DNA of 64,000 bases from Notoacmeibacter sp. MSK16QG-6 (GTDB lineage: Bacteria > Pseudomonadota > Alphaproteobacteria > Rhizobiales > Rhizobiaceae): positions 202,809 through 266,808 of the forward strand of contig NZ_JAMYXM010000004.1 of the NCBI RefSeq assembly GCF_024158145.1, in the 5' to 3' direction. Positions 8,496-17,924 of the stretch are shown here, piece by piece. Numbering within the stretch: position 1 is the first letter of the stretch; each line of letters opens with the position of its first letter. A program made the position numbers and the translations under genes. Under the pieces are notes generated by a model, which saw only the letters and a list, made by a program, of their open reading frames with translations, ran no database searches and was not told the DNA's origin.

Positions 8496-9731
8496 TTGCG
8501 ATTCATCAGTTTCCTAAAGCAGTTTCTGGCGTGCCTCATAGTCGCCGCCATCGCGTTCGCCTTCTGGGTCTGGCTCGATCCCAATGCGCGTAATGTCCTG
8601 AACGAGAACGGACTCGGTGCATTGGCCGTGCTGGCGCCAGAGGCGGCCGAAGAAGCTTCGGCGATGGGGCAGGATGGTGGTTCCGGCCGAGGTGGACGAG
8701 GTCGCCGAGGAGGCGGATTCGGTAATCCGCTGGTAACAGTCGCCGAGGTGAGCGAAGCCACCATGGACCGGCGGTTCGAGACCATCGGCACGGGCCTTTC
8801 GCTGCAATCCGTCACACTTCGGCCGAATGAAGCCGGGCAGATTAAATCTATTGCGGTGAAAAGCGGCGATCGCGTCGAAACTGGCGATCTGATCGTCCAG
8901 TTGCAGGATGAGGCGCAGGTTCTGGCGGTGGAGCGGGCGCAACTCAGCGTCGATCTGGCGCGGGAAAAAGTCGAGCGCTACGCCCGGTTGAGCGATCGCG
9001 GAACCATTTCAAGCGTTGAAACCGATCAGGCACGCTCCGACCTGGCGACGGCGGAAGTGGCGTTGCGGGAGGCGCAATTCGCACTCTCTCAGCGGCGGAT
9101 CGAAGCGCCGATCGGCGGAACCGTCGGTATTGTCGAGGTCGATCCCGGAGAGATGCTGACGACGAGCACCGATATTGTGCGGATCGAGGATTATTCTTCG
9201 CTGCTTGTGACTTTCTATGTTCCAGAGCGTTTGGCGGCCGTCATATCCGCCGATTCCGCGTTCAAGGCGCAAACCGAAGCGGTGCCAGGCGCGACATTCG
9301 AGGGCGAGATCAACAGCATCGATAACCGTCTGGAAGAGGCAAGTCGCACTTTGCGCGTGCGCGGCGAAATTCCAAACACGGAAGGTCTTCTGCGGCCGGG
9401 TATGAGTTTTCAGATCCAGTTCGAACTCGAAGGCAATCGTCAGCTCGCGGTCCCGCCGCTCGCCATTCAATGGAACAATGACGGTGCATATGTCTGGACG
9501 CTAGGCGAAGACGAAACGGTCGCCAAAACGCCCATCTCGGTGATCCAGCGCAACACCGATCTCGTGCTGGTAGAAGGCGAGAATCTTTCGGCGGGTATGG
9601 TTGTTATCGAAGAGGGCGTCGAGAGCGTTCGCGAGGGCGGCGGCGTGCAGATCGCGAATGCCGGCGCTAAAGCGGGTTCGACGGCGTCTATCCGTTCAAC
9701 GGGCGGCAAAGGGCGTCAGGCCGGTGAGTGA
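8496..9731 (+). CDS. RND efflux periplasmic adaptor (membrane fusion protein)
   Basis: 411 aa adaptor linking an inner-membrane RND pump to an outer-membrane channel. The N-terminal hydrophobic anchor spans residues 8-27, followed by a Gly/Arg-rich linker (about 57-75). Then come the lipoyl half-motif (IKSIAVKSGDRVETGDLIVQL), a coiled-coil hairpin (about 140-200), the second lipoyl half, and beta-barrel and membrane-proximal domains. The only start compatible with the anchor is TTG at 8496: an in-frame stop lies at 8469-8471 with no ATG or GTG between, and the ribosome site is weak. It overlaps the pump gene by 8 bases. No outer-membrane factor gene is nearby. Confidence 0.88.
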   Translation: MRFISFLKQFLACLIVAAIAFAFWVWLDPNARNVLNENGLGALAVLAPEAAEEASAMGQDGGSGRGGRGRRGGGFGNPLVTVAEVSEATMDRRFETIGTGLSLQSVTLRPNEAGQIKSIAVKSGDRVETGDLIVQLQDEAQVLAVERAQLSVDLAREKVERYARLSDRGTISSVETDQARSDLATAEVALREAQFALSQRRIEAPIGGTVGIVEVDPGEMLTTSTDIVRIEDYSSLLVTFYVPERLAAVISADSAFKAQTEAVPGATFEGEINSIDNRLEEASRTLRVRGEIPNTEGLLRPGMSFQIQFELEGNRQLAVPPLAIQWNNDGAYVWTLGEDETVAKTPISVIQRNTDLVLVEGENLSAGMVVIEEGVESVREGGGVQIANAGAKAGSTASIRSTGGKGRQAGE

Positions 9732-12700
9732 GACATCGGAGACACGGCAGGGCGGCTCTCTGCCGCGTCCCTCTCCGGCAGAGATCGCGACCAGCGGCAC
9801 ATCGCTTTTCATTCGGCGTCCGGTTTTCGCGCTGGTTGTCAATCTGCTGATCATCGTTGCTGGCCTCGCCGGTATCTATGGCGGCGAGGTTCGCGAACTG
9901 CCCAATGTCGATCGCCCTGTCGTCAGTGTCCGGACAAGCTGGAGCGGCGCTGCGCCCGAAGCGGTCGACCGGGAAGTGACGGCTGTCATCGAAGCGGCCG
10001 CTGCGCGTGTATCGGGGCTGGAGACGATATCGTCGTCATCGTCGCAGGGAAGCAGCCGCGTGACGGCGGAGTTTTCTTCATCGACCGATATTTCCGTCGC
10101 CGCCGCCGATCTTCGCGACGCGGTGGCGCAGATTACCAACCAGTTGCCTGACGATGCCGACGAACCCCGTATCGTCAAGGCGGATTCCGATTCTGAGCCG
10201 GTGATGCGGATCGCCGTCACGTCTGACAGTCTGGGCGTGGCGGATCTCACCGTTTTGGTCGAGGACGAAATCGTCGACCGGCTTAATGCTGTTGATGGCG
10301 TCGCTGACGTGGATATTTACGGCGAGAAGGAAAAGGTGTTTCTAGTCGACCTCAATCCAGACGCCCTTGCCGCGCGCGGTCTTTCTCCGGGCGATTTGAC
10401 CAGCGCATTCTCCTCGCTCTCGTTCGACGTGCCGGCGGGATCGTTGACGAGCGGCGGACAGAATCTGGTGGTCCGTGCGCAAAGCGATGTCACCACCGCG
10501 GAAGATTTCGAGGCCATCGTATTGGCCGATCGTGTGCGGCTCGGTGATGTCGCAAGTGTGACGCTTGGTCCAGATATTGAGGGATCGAACCTGCGCGCCA
10601 ACGGGCAGACCGGCGTAGGCATGGGAATCATCCGGCAGGCGTCGTCGAATACGTTGACCATCTCGGACGGTGTCCGCGCTGCAGTCGACGATATTCAAAG
10701 CCGTTTGCCGGAAGGCGTCTCGATCCAAGTGACGAGCGACGATGCTACCTTCGTTCGCGGGGCGATCACCGAGGTTCGAAATTCGCTGCTGATCGCCGTG
10801 GTCGTGGTGGTAGCGGTGATCTTTCTGTTTCTGCTGGACTGGCGAGCGACACTCATTCCCACAGTGACGATCCCCGTCGCGCTTGTCGGCACGTTCGCCG
10901 CCATCTGGCTTTCCGGGTTTTCCATCAACATTCTTACCCTGCTCGCGCTGGTTCTGGCAACTGGCATGGTGGTGGACGACGCCATCGTCGTGCTGGAAAA
11001 TATCGTGCGAAAACGCAATGCGGGGTTCGGTCCACGCGCCGCCGCCGTGTTGGGGGTTCGCGAAGTTTTTTTCGCGGTGGTCGCCACGACGGCTACGCTT
11101 ATCGCTGTCTTCGTGCCTGTATCCTTCCTCCCAGGCCAGGCAGGCAGTTTGTTCGGTGAATTCGGTTTCGTCCTGGCGTTCGCGGTGACGCTCTCCAGCC
11201 TCGTCGCGCTGACGCTCTGTCCGATGCTCGCATCGCGTCTCCTTAAAGCGCGGAGAGAAGGGCAAGCAGACCGCTCATCGATCTTCGGGCGCATCGGATC
11301 GGGCCTCGAAGGCTTATACAGGGGGACGTTGCGGGCCGCGCTGGCATTCCCCTTCGCTGTCGTCCTGGCGATGGTTGTCTTCGCCGGTTCGGCTTGGATT
11401 GCCTTTCAAAGCGTCGACCGCGAATTGCTGCCGCTGGAGGACCGCTCAGTCGCTCTTCTATCCGTCAGCGTCGCATCCGGTGTCGCGCCGGAATATACCG
11501 CTACCAAGTTACAGGAGATCGAAACTCTGATGGTGCCGCTCCGCGAGAGCGGCGAGGTACAAAACATCTTCTCTTTCTCTGGCAATCGCAGCCGGGGCGG
11601 CGGCTTCATGGTGCTCACCCTGGCGCCGTGGAACGAGCGTGAACGCAGTCAGAACGATATTGTCGGGGACATCAATACCGCCGTCGGCAAGGTCGCCGGG
11701 GTTCGAGCCTTCGCCATCCAGCCGAACTCGCTCGGCATACGGGGCGCCGGGCGGGGCCTCCGCGTGGCGCTGACGGGGCCGAGTTATCGCGTATTGGGCG
11801 AAACCGCCGAAACGCTGGTCGATAAGCTGAAAACCGATCCACGCTTTTCCAATGCGCGCCAGGATTATTCGGCCTCGACACCGCAATTGTCCGTTTCGAT
11901 CAATCGGGAGCGGGCCGCCGATCTCGGCATCGACTTCTCCGGGCTTTCCACCGCCCTTCAGGCCATGCTCGACGGCCGCGAGGTCGGCAGCGTGTTCATT
12001 GCGGATCGCGCCTTTCCGGTGAAACTGGTTTCGACGATCCGCCCTATCGACGATCCAACCGATCTGGAGAACGTCTACCTGAAGGCCAATGGCGGAAGAA
12101 TGGTGCCGCTTTCCTCCATCGCCACGCTGACCGAAACCTCGGCAGCGTCCTCGCTGGGCCGTGAAGAGCAGCAACGTGCTGTCACCGTCACGGTGTCTCC
12201 TAACGGACTGGCCCTGGCGGCAGCGCTCGAAGAATTGACAAGCCTTGCCGAGCCGATCCTCCCGGACGGTGTAAGCATGATCCCTCTATCGGAAGCGGCG
12301 GTGCTGGATAAATCGACGACCGATCTGCTGATGACCTTCGGTATCGCTATTCTCGTCGTCCTTTTCGTGCTGGCGGCGCAGTTCGAAAGTTTTGTTTCGG
12401 CGCTCATCATCATGGCCACGGTGCCGGTCGGCCTTGCCTGCGCAATCTGGGCGATGGCGCTGCTGGGCATCAGCTTTAATGTTTACAGCCAGATCGGGCT
12501 GGTGCTGCTGGTGGGCATCATGGCGAAGAACGGCATTCTGGTCGTCGAGTTCGCCAATCAGCTCAGAAATGCTGGGCGAAGCGTGCGCGAGGCGGTCGAG
12601 GAGGCGGCCATTTTGCGGTTGCGGCCGATCATGATGACAATGATTTCGACGATCTTCGGTGCACTGCCCCTGATCCTGTCAAGCGGGGCAGGGGCTGAAG

Positions 12701-12885
12701 CGCGAAACGCTCTCGGCTACGTCATCGTTGGGGGGCTTGGACTGTCGGCTATCGCAACGCTGTACCTGACGCCAGTCGTCTATCTTTTGATGGCGTGGCT
12801 GTCGACTCCGTCCGCCGAGGAAGCGGCGCGCCTGCAACGCGAACTGGCCCGCGCGGAAGAACTGGCGCCCGAAGAGGTGATTTGA
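9724..12885 (+). CDS. RND efflux pump inner-membrane subunit (HAE1/AcrB type)
   Basis: 1053 aa from GTG 9724, normal for hydrophobe/amphiphile RND pumps. After a short cytoplasmic tail, FIRRPVFALVVNLLI opens TM1. The periplasmic porter loop follows, then TM2-TM6, including TM4 GMVVDDAIVVLENI, whose two adjacent aspartates form the proton relay. A second loop and TM7-TM12 follow, with GIMAKNGILVVEF in the second half. It overlaps the adaptor by 8 bases, so the two form one operon. Substrates cannot be told from sequence. Its stop is 14 bases from the convergent nitronate monooxygenase. Confidence 0.93.
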   Translation: MSETSETRQGGSLPRPSPAEIATSGTSLFIRRPVFALVVNLLIIVAGLAGIYGGEVRELPNVDRPVVSVRTSWSGAAPEAVDREVTAVIEAAAARVSGLETISSSSSQGSSRVTAEFSSSTDISVAAADLRDAVAQITNQLPDDADEPRIVKADSDSEPVMRIAVTSDSLGVADLTVLVEDEIVDRLNAVDGVADVDIYGEKEKVFLVDLNPDALAARGLSPGDLTSAFSSLSFDVPAGSLTSGGQNLVVRAQSDVTTAEDFEAIVLADRVRLGDVASVTLGPDIEGSNLRANGQTGVGMGIIRQASSNTLTISDGVRAAVDDIQSRLPEGVSIQVTSDDATFVRGAITEVRNSLLIAVVVVVAVIFLFLLDWRATLIPTVTIPVALVGTFAAIWLSGFSINILTLLALVLATGMVVDDAIVVLENIVRKRNAGFGPRAAAVLGVREVFFAVVATTATLIAVFVPVSFLPGQAGSLFGEFGFVLAFAVTLSSLVALTLCPMLASRLLKARREGQADRSSIFGRIGSGLEGLYRGTLRAALAFPFAVVLAMVVFAGSAWIAFQSVDRELLPLEDRSVALLSVSVASGVAPEYTATKLQEIETLMVPLRESGEVQNIFSFSGNRSRGGGFMVLTLAPWNERERSQNDIVGDINTAVGKVAGVRAFAIQPNSLGIRGAGRGLRVALTGPSYRVLGETAETLVDKLKTDPRFSNARQDYSASTPQLSVSINRERAADLGIDFSGLSTALQAMLDGREVGSVFIADRAFPVKLVSTIRPIDDPTDLENVYLKANGGRMVPLSSIATLTETSAASSLGREEQQRAVTVTVSPNGLALAAALEELTSLAEPILPDGVSMIPLSEAAVLDKSTTDLLMTFGIAILVVLFVLAAQFESFVSALIIMATVPVGLACAIWAMALLGISFNVYSQIGLVLLVGIMAKNGILVVEFANQLRNAGRSVREAVEEAAILRLRPIMMTMISTIFGALPLILSSGAGAEARNALGYVIVGGLGLSAIATLYLTPVVYLLMAWLSTPSAEEAARLQRELARAEELAPEEVI

Positions 12886-12899
12886 TCGGCGCCGGACAC

Positions 12900-13967
12900 T
12901 TATTCGGAAGCGGCTTCCTTCCACTCACGAACCAGATTGGTGACGAGGTCCGCCGCAGGCATAGGCCTGCTTTTGGCATGGCCTGTACCAGCCCAGAACG
13001 CGCCGTAATCGTGGCAGTCCTGCGCGCTTGCGATGCTATGGAGCGCCTTTCCCGCGCTATAAGTTCTCGGGTAGGCCGGAATGGCGCGATCTCCAGCCTC
13101 TTCTCCGATATCGGTCAGACGATTGGCAAAACCGCGCGCCGGGCGGCCCGATATCGCACGGGTCATGACGGTCTGGCGATTTTTGTCAGCCAGCCAAAGG
13201 CGCTGTGCTTGTGAGGCGGCGCTTTCCGGGCAGCCTGTAAACGCCGTTCCAAGTTGGCAGGCCCTCGCTCCCCGACCGATTGCCCTGGCAATACCGGTTC
13301 CGGTCATCAGTCCGCCGGCCGCGATTACCGGCAACTTCGTCACAGAAAGACACGCATCGAGAAGCCGATTGGCCGGCAGTTGCTCATCCTTTGCGGCTGG
13401 ATTGAACATGCCTCGATGGCCGCCAGCCTCCCAGCCCTGCGCAACAATGAAATCCAGCCCGGCTTTCTCAATGATTTGGGCCTCGGTCACATTCGTGGCC
13501 GTTGCGCCCAGACTTATCTCGGCCTTCCTGAGAGCAGCGATATGGTTCCGGTCCGGCAATCCAAAGTGGAAGGTCAGCGCCGCTGGCTTTTCTCGTAGCA
13601 TCAGCGCCTGCATGTCCAGATCGTCCTGATAGGGCGTATAAGGCGTCGTCAGGCTTTCGGGCGCGGCGGCTCCGAAACGGACGAATTCGGCGTCGAGCTT
13701 CGCGAGCCACTCCCGTTCCACCTCCAGATCGGAGGGCTCGTTGCTGTGGCAGAAGACATTGAGAATAAAAGGTTGTTCCGTTCGCGATCGCAGATTCCCG
13801 ATCGTCTCCTCGGCAGCTTCTGCGTTCATCGCGCCAAGTCCAAGCGATCCGACCGCTCCAGCATTACAAACAGCACCCGCCAGTTCAGGTGTGGAAATTC
13901 CGGCCATTGGCGCCTGGATGATCGGATGTCGGGCTTCGAGCCAGTTAAGACTCATGATCGGCACCAT
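12900..13967 (-). CDS. Nitronate monooxygenase (2-nitropropane dioxygenase family)
   Basis: FMN-dependent TIM-barrel enzyme that oxidises alkyl nitronates such as propionate 3-nitronate; 355 aa. The family motifs are HPIIQAPMAGISTPELA at the start, GWEAGGHRG near the middle (catalytic His), PVIAAGGLMTG with ARACQLGTAF for FMN phosphate binding, and a C-terminal GTGHAKSRPMPA segment. ATG 13967 is used, but the methionine four codons in (13955, MSLNWLEARHP) fits the family better. Divergent from the cytochrome b561 gene. Confidence 0.85.
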   Translation of the reverse strand: MVPIMSLNWLEARHPIIQAPMAGISTPELAGAVCNAGAVGSLGLGAMNAEAAEETIGNLRSRTEQPFILNVFCHSNEPSDLEVEREWLAKLDAEFVRFGAAAPESLTTPYTPYQDDLDMQALMLREKPAALTFHFGLPDRNHIAALRKAEISLGATATNVTEAQIIEKAGLDFIVAQGWEAGGHRGMFNPAAKDEQLPANRLLDACLSVTKLPVIAAGGLMTGTGIARAIGRGARACQLGTAFTGCPESAASQAQRLWLADKNRQTVMTRAISGRPARGFANRLTDIGEEAGDRAIPAYPRTYSAGKALHSIASAQDCHDYGAFWAGTGHAKSRPMPAADLVTNLVREWKEAASE

Positions 13968-14072
13968 TGAATCTTGAACGGATTTTAATATTGGAAACCA
14001 TGACCTTATCAGTCTCTTGAGCTATGAAACAAAGGAAGTCGCAATCGGGCCGTACTGAGGAAAGATGTTTCA

Positions 14073-14609
14073 ATGAGCGAGATTTCAACCAGCCGAACCG
14101 GTCAGCCCTCCCGCTGGTCGACGCTTCATGTCTTTCTGCATTGGGCGGTCGTCGCTTTCATAATCGTGCAGTGGTGGACCGGTCACGATGTCGGCAGACT
14201 TCTCCATGCTGAAGAGAGGGGACGGACGGTCGATACGAGCGAGGCCGTGCTCGCTTATACGCATGTGGCATTCGGCGTTCTTGTGCTGCTGTCGATGCTG
14301 ACACGCCTCTACGACCGCTATAGCCATGGACGTCCGCCTCATCCGCAAGATGTTCCGAACTGGGCGCATTGGCTGGCAAAGGCAACGCATCTCCTTCTTT
14401 ACGCAGTCCTCATCGTGATGCCGCTCACGGGTCTGGCCGCCTTTTTCGGAGGGATTGAGCCTGCCGAAGAAGTCCACGAAACTCTTTGGACAGTTCTTCT
14501 GGTGCTCATCGTCCTCCATATCGTCGGCGCGTTCGTCAATCATTTCCATTACAAAAACGATGTGCTCCTTCGCATGATGCCCTGGCATCAACGTCGGGCT
14601 GAAACATGA
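14073..14609 (+). CDS. Cytochrome b561 family membrane protein
   Basis: 178 aa with four predicted transmembrane helices and histidines placed as b-heme ligands: LHVFLHWAV in TM1, THVAFGVLVLL in TM2, KATHLLLYAVLIVMPL in TM3 and VLHIVGAFVNHF in TM4. Such proteins transfer electrons between quinol and periplasmic partners, or scavenge superoxide in the CybB branch. ATG follows GAGGAAAG with good spacing. cobU begins about 20 bases downstream in the same direction. The redox partner is unknown. Confidence 0.85.
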   Translation: MSEISTSRTGQPSRWSTLHVFLHWAVVAFIIVQWWTGHDVGRLLHAEERGRTVDTSEAVLAYTHVAFGVLVLLSMLTRLYDRYSHGRPPHPQDVPNWAHWLAKATHLLLYAVLIVMPLTGLAAFFGGIEPAEEVHETLWTVLLVLIVLHIVGAFVNHFHYKNDVLLRMMPWHQRRAET

Positions 14610-14631
14610 ATCGGCCGGGGACGATACGCCT

Positions 14632-15150
14632 TTGACGACCGGTAACATCACGCTCGTTCTCGGCGGAGCGCGGTCCGGCAAGTCACGCTATGCCGAGAAA
14701 CTTGTGACCGCTTTATCTGCGCCGTGGACATACATCGCAACGGCCCAGGCTTTCGACGACGAGATGAAGGCCCGCATTGCTTTACACCGGAGCCGCCGGG
14801 CCAGTGACTGGGAAACGGTGGAAGCGCCGCTGCGGATGGCAGAGGCATTGGCTGAGGTGCCAGAAGATCGTCCCGTCCTTGTCGACTGCCTGACCCTCTG
14901 GCTCAGCAACCTCATTCTCGGCGAACTTGATGTTCAGGCCGCAATAGAGGCGTTGGAAAAGGCGCTCAACGGGCGCAGCGGATCGACCGTTCTGGTCTCG
15001 AACGAGGTGGGTCTATCCATCGTACCGGACAACGCGCTCGGCCGGCGGTTTCGCGATGCTCAGGGTGAGTTGAACCAGCGGATCGCGCAGAGAGCCGATA
15101 GAGTGGTCTTCATGGCAGCCGGTCTGCCTATGATTCTCAAGCCGCAATAG
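14632..15150 (+). CDS. cobU: Adenosylcobinamide kinase / guanylyltransferase CobU (CobP)
   Basis: Bifunctional nucleotide-loop enzyme that phosphorylates adenosylcobinamide and adds GMP; 172 aa, normal. The P-loop is GGARSGKS at residues 11-18. VLVDCLTLWLSNL and the SNEVGLSIVP motif are diagnostic. The only usable start is TTG 14632: no in-frame ATG or GTG occurs between it and the previous gene, and GGGGA lies about ten bases upstream. No other cobalamin gene and no B12 riboswitch is seen in the window, so it stands alone behind the cytochrome gene. Confidence 0.92.
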   Translation: MTTGNITLVLGGARSGKSRYAEKLVTALSAPWTYIATAQAFDDEMKARIALHRSRRASDWETVEAPLRMAEALAEVPEDRPVLVDCLTLWLSNLILGELDVQAAIEALEKALNGRSGSTVLVSNEVGLSIVPDNALGRRFRDAQGELNQRIAQRADRVVFMAAGLPMILKPQ

Positions 15151-15274
15151 GCTAATCATCTGAAATTCCGATTGAGTTTGTCCTGGCGATCGTTGCCGTG
15201 ACGGAAAAAGAATGGCTTTTACCGCCACTCTTGCCTACATGAACGTCCGTCCCTTCTTCCGACTGGAGATCGCG

Positions 15275-16324
15275 ATGAACGATATGGCTGCCATGCAGGC
15301 GGAGCTTGCCAACCACTACGACCTGACGCCATCCATGGCGCGGGCGAAAGAGTTGGGCGAGATTTATGAGCGCATGGACCGTGTGGTGCCGCAAGCGGAT
15401 TTCGCGCTCCATGCCCCCTACATCGAAGCGATCAATCGACTCAAAAAAGAGCGCAACGCTGTCATTCTGGCGCATAATTACATGACGCCGGATATCTATC
15501 ATGGCGTGGCGGATTTCGTCGGCGACAGCCTGCAACTCGCCATCGAGGCGACGCGGGTCGAAGAGCAGGTGATCGTCCAGTGCGGCGTGCACTTCATGGC
15601 CGAGACGTCGAAAATCCTGAATCCGGACAAGACGGTCCTGATCCCGGATATGGGTGCCGGCTGTTCGCTGGCTGAAAGTATCACGGCCGAAGGCATTGAG
15701 GAGATGCGCGCGAAATATCCGGGGGCGCCGGTCGTGTCCTACGTCAACACGACGGCCGAGGTGAAGGCGGCGTCCGACATATGCTGCACGTCCTCCAACG
15801 CGCTTTCGATCGTTGAGAGTATGGAAAGCGATACTGTGATCATGACGCCGGATCAGTATCTGGCGCAGAATGTCGCAGCACAATCGACCAAAAACGTCGT
15901 CTACTGGCCGGGAAGCTGCATCGTCCACGAGCTGTATACGGCGGACGATATGAAGAGCTACCGCGAGAGCGACCCGGAGATGAAAATCATCGCTCACCCT
16001 GAATGCCCGCCGGATGTGGTGGCGGAAGCCGACTTCACCGGTTCGACCTCGGGCATTATCGGCTGGGTGCGCGACAACAAGCCGAAAAAGGCAATGCTGG
16101 TAACGGAATGCTCGATGGCGTCGAACATTTCCGACAGCCTGCCGGAGGTCGAGTTCGCCAAGCCATGCAATATGTGCCCCTATATGAAGAAGATCACATT
16201 GGAGAAAATCCTCTGGAGCCTGCATACGATGAGCCCCGAGGTGCATGTCGATCCGCAGATTGCCGAAAAAGCACGGCAGAGCGTGCAGAAGATGATCGAC
16301 CTTTCCTCGTCACTGAAGAACTGA
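15275..16324 (+). CDS. nadA: Quinolinate synthase NadA
   Basis: Condenses iminoaspartate with dihydroxyacetone phosphate to quinolinate, using a [4Fe-4S] cluster. The three cluster cysteines sit in QCGVHFMAE, CCTSSNA and CNMCPYM, and LAHNYMTPDI is the conserved substrate segment. The start is taken as ATG 15275 because GGAG lies six bases upstream and because the 21 codons upstream that would be added have no counterpart in the family. 349 aa. First gene of nadA-nadB-nadC, the usual alphaproteobacterial order for de novo NAD synthesis. Confidence 0.95.
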   Translation: MNDMAAMQAELANHYDLTPSMARAKELGEIYERMDRVVPQADFALHAPYIEAINRLKKERNAVILAHNYMTPDIYHGVADFVGDSLQLAIEATRVEEQVIVQCGVHFMAETSKILNPDKTVLIPDMGAGCSLAESITAEGIEEMRAKYPGAPVVSYVNTTAEVKAASDICCTSSNALSIVESMESDTVIMTPDQYLAQNVAAQSTKNVVYWPGSCIVHELYTADDMKSYRESDPEMKIIAHPECPPDVVAEADFTGSTSGIIGWVRDNKPKKAMLVTECSMASNISDSLPEVEFAKPCNMCPYMKKITLEKILWSLHTMSPEVHVDPQIAEKARQSVQKMIDLSSSLKN

Positions 16325-16340
16325 CGGACAGGATCGACTG

Positions 16341-17924
16341 ATGGGGGGAAATATTATCGATACCGAACGCGTCGTTATCGTCGGCGCTGGCCTTGCTGCG
16401 CTGTACGCCGCACTCAATCTGGCGCCGCGGCCGGTAGTTCTCATCTCGCCGGAATCGCTGGGGCAGGGCGCTTCGTCAGGCTGGGCGCAGGGCGGCATCG
16501 CCGCCTCGCTGGGTGACGATGACGCGCCCTCGCAACATGCGCATGACACTGAGGTTGCAGGGGCTGGCACGGTCGATCCGATTGTCGCGGCTTTCGTGAC
16601 CTCCGCTGCGTCGGAGCATGTGCGCCACCTGACCGCGCTGGGCACGCCGTTCGACCGTGACGATGGTGAATACGTTCTTGGCTTAGAGGCAGCGCACAGC
16701 CATCCGCGTATCGCCAAGGTGAAGGGCGATCAGGCGGGTCGCGCTGTCATGGCGACGCTGATCGAGAAAGTCGTCCAGACGCCATCGATCCAGGTGTTGA
16801 CGAACACGCTGGCGAGCGGCCTGGAGGTGCAGGAGGGGCGCGTTACGGGCGTCTTCATCGAACGTGCATCGGAGCCTTCCACACAGCCGGTTTTGCTACG
16901 TGGTGCAGCGCATTTGCTGGCAGGTGGCGGCTCGGCCGGTCTCTACGCGATCACGACCAATCCACCGCGCATCCGGGGCCACGTGATTGGAATGGCTGCC
17001 CGTGCCGGTGCGGTGATCGGCGACCCGGAATTCGTGCAGTTCCATCCGACGGCCATCGATGCCGGCATCGATCCCGCTCCACTTGCGACAGAAGCGCTGC
17101 GAGGCGAGGGAGCGACCCTTATCAACAAGGACGGTGAGCGCTTCATGGAGGGCGTTCACCCCGACATGGAATTGGCGCCGCGCGACATCGTCGCCCGCGC
17201 GATTTTCAGCCAGAGCCAGCAGGGTATGCGGCCCATGCTCGATACACGCGATGCGTTGGGCGAAAAGGTTCTGACGCAATTTCCGGCTGTGGCTGAAGCT
17301 TGCCGCGAGGCGGGGATCGATCCCGTCGCAGAGGCTATTCCAGTCAACGCTGCCGCGCATTATCACATGGGCGGGGTCGCGGCCGATGTGACCGGTCGGA
17401 CCTCGTTGGACGGATTGTGGGTGGCGGGGGAAGTGGCGTCTACGGGGCTTCATGGCGCGAACCGGCTTGCCTCCAACGGTCTTCTCGAAGCGTTGGTCAT
17501 CGCATCCAGTGCGGCTGAGGACATGGCCAAGGAACTGGGCATTTCAGGTGAAAATATCGCCGAAGTCAGCATCGATTTCGAGGAAGGCGGCGCATTGGCG
17601 GATCAGGCGGCTGTCGCCGAAATCCGGCAGCTGATGACCGATCACGTCGGTGTGGTACGCGATGCCGAAGGTTTGAAAACTGCTCTTCGTAAGATCGATG
17701 CGCTTGAGCGAGATACCGAGCCCTCGGATGCTTTTGCCAATATGATCGCGACGGCGACGCTGATCACGGCGGCGGCATTGAAGCGCGAGGAATCGCGCGG
17801 CGGCCATTATCGTTCAGATTTCCCGGCACCCGATCCGCAACTGGCCAAGCGAACGAAGATGACTCTCGACGAAGCGCTCGCCATTCGTCGCGTGGCGGTT
17901 GAGCAGCCGGAGCCAGCGCAATGA
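16341..17924 (+). CDS. nadB: L-aspartate oxidase NadB
   Basis: FAD enzyme oxidising L-aspartate to iminoaspartate, the NadA substrate; 527 aa. The Rossmann motif VVIVGAGLAALYAAL is at residues 11-25. Downstream come SSGWAQGGIAASLG, the succinate-dehydrogenase-like catalytic region HPTAID...LRGEGA, and HYHMGGVAAD. GREES-type ending: EESRGGHYRSDFP. It follows nadA by 16 bases and overlaps nadC by ATGA. Confidence 0.95.
   Translation: MGGNIIDTERVVIVGAGLAALYAALNLAPRPVVLISPESLGQGASSGWAQGGIAASLGDDDAPSQHAHDTEVAGAGTVDPIVAAFVTSAASEHVRHLTALGTPFDRDDGEYVLGLEAAHSHPRIAKVKGDQAGRAVMATLIEKVVQTPSIQVLTNTLASGLEVQEGRVTGVFIERASEPSTQPVLLRGAAHLLAGGGSAGLYAITTNPPRIRGHVIGMAARAGAVIGDPEFVQFHPTAIDAGIDPAPLATEALRGEGATLINKDGERFMEGVHPDMELAPRDIVARAIFSQSQQGMRPMLDTRDALGEKVLTQFPAVAEACREAGIDPVAEAIPVNAAAHYHMGGVAADVTGRTSLDGLWVAGEVASTGLHGANRLASNGLLEALVIASSAAEDMAKELGISGENIAEVSIDFEEGGALADQAAVAEIRQLMTDHVGVVRDAEGLKTALRKIDALERDTEPSDAFANMIATATLITAAALKREESRGGHYRSDFPAPDPQLAKRTKMTLDEALAIRRVAVEQPEPAQ

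Noticed and set aside
10342..11265. 307-codon open frame antisense to the RND pump
   Set aside because: Low-complexity charged sequence, typical antisense shadow of a GC-rich membrane protein gene.
15152..16246. Long open frame of 364 codons antisense to nadA
   Set aside because: It mirrors nadA codon bias on the opposite strand, shows repetitive His/Arg/Asp-rich composition and no domain; nadA is certain.
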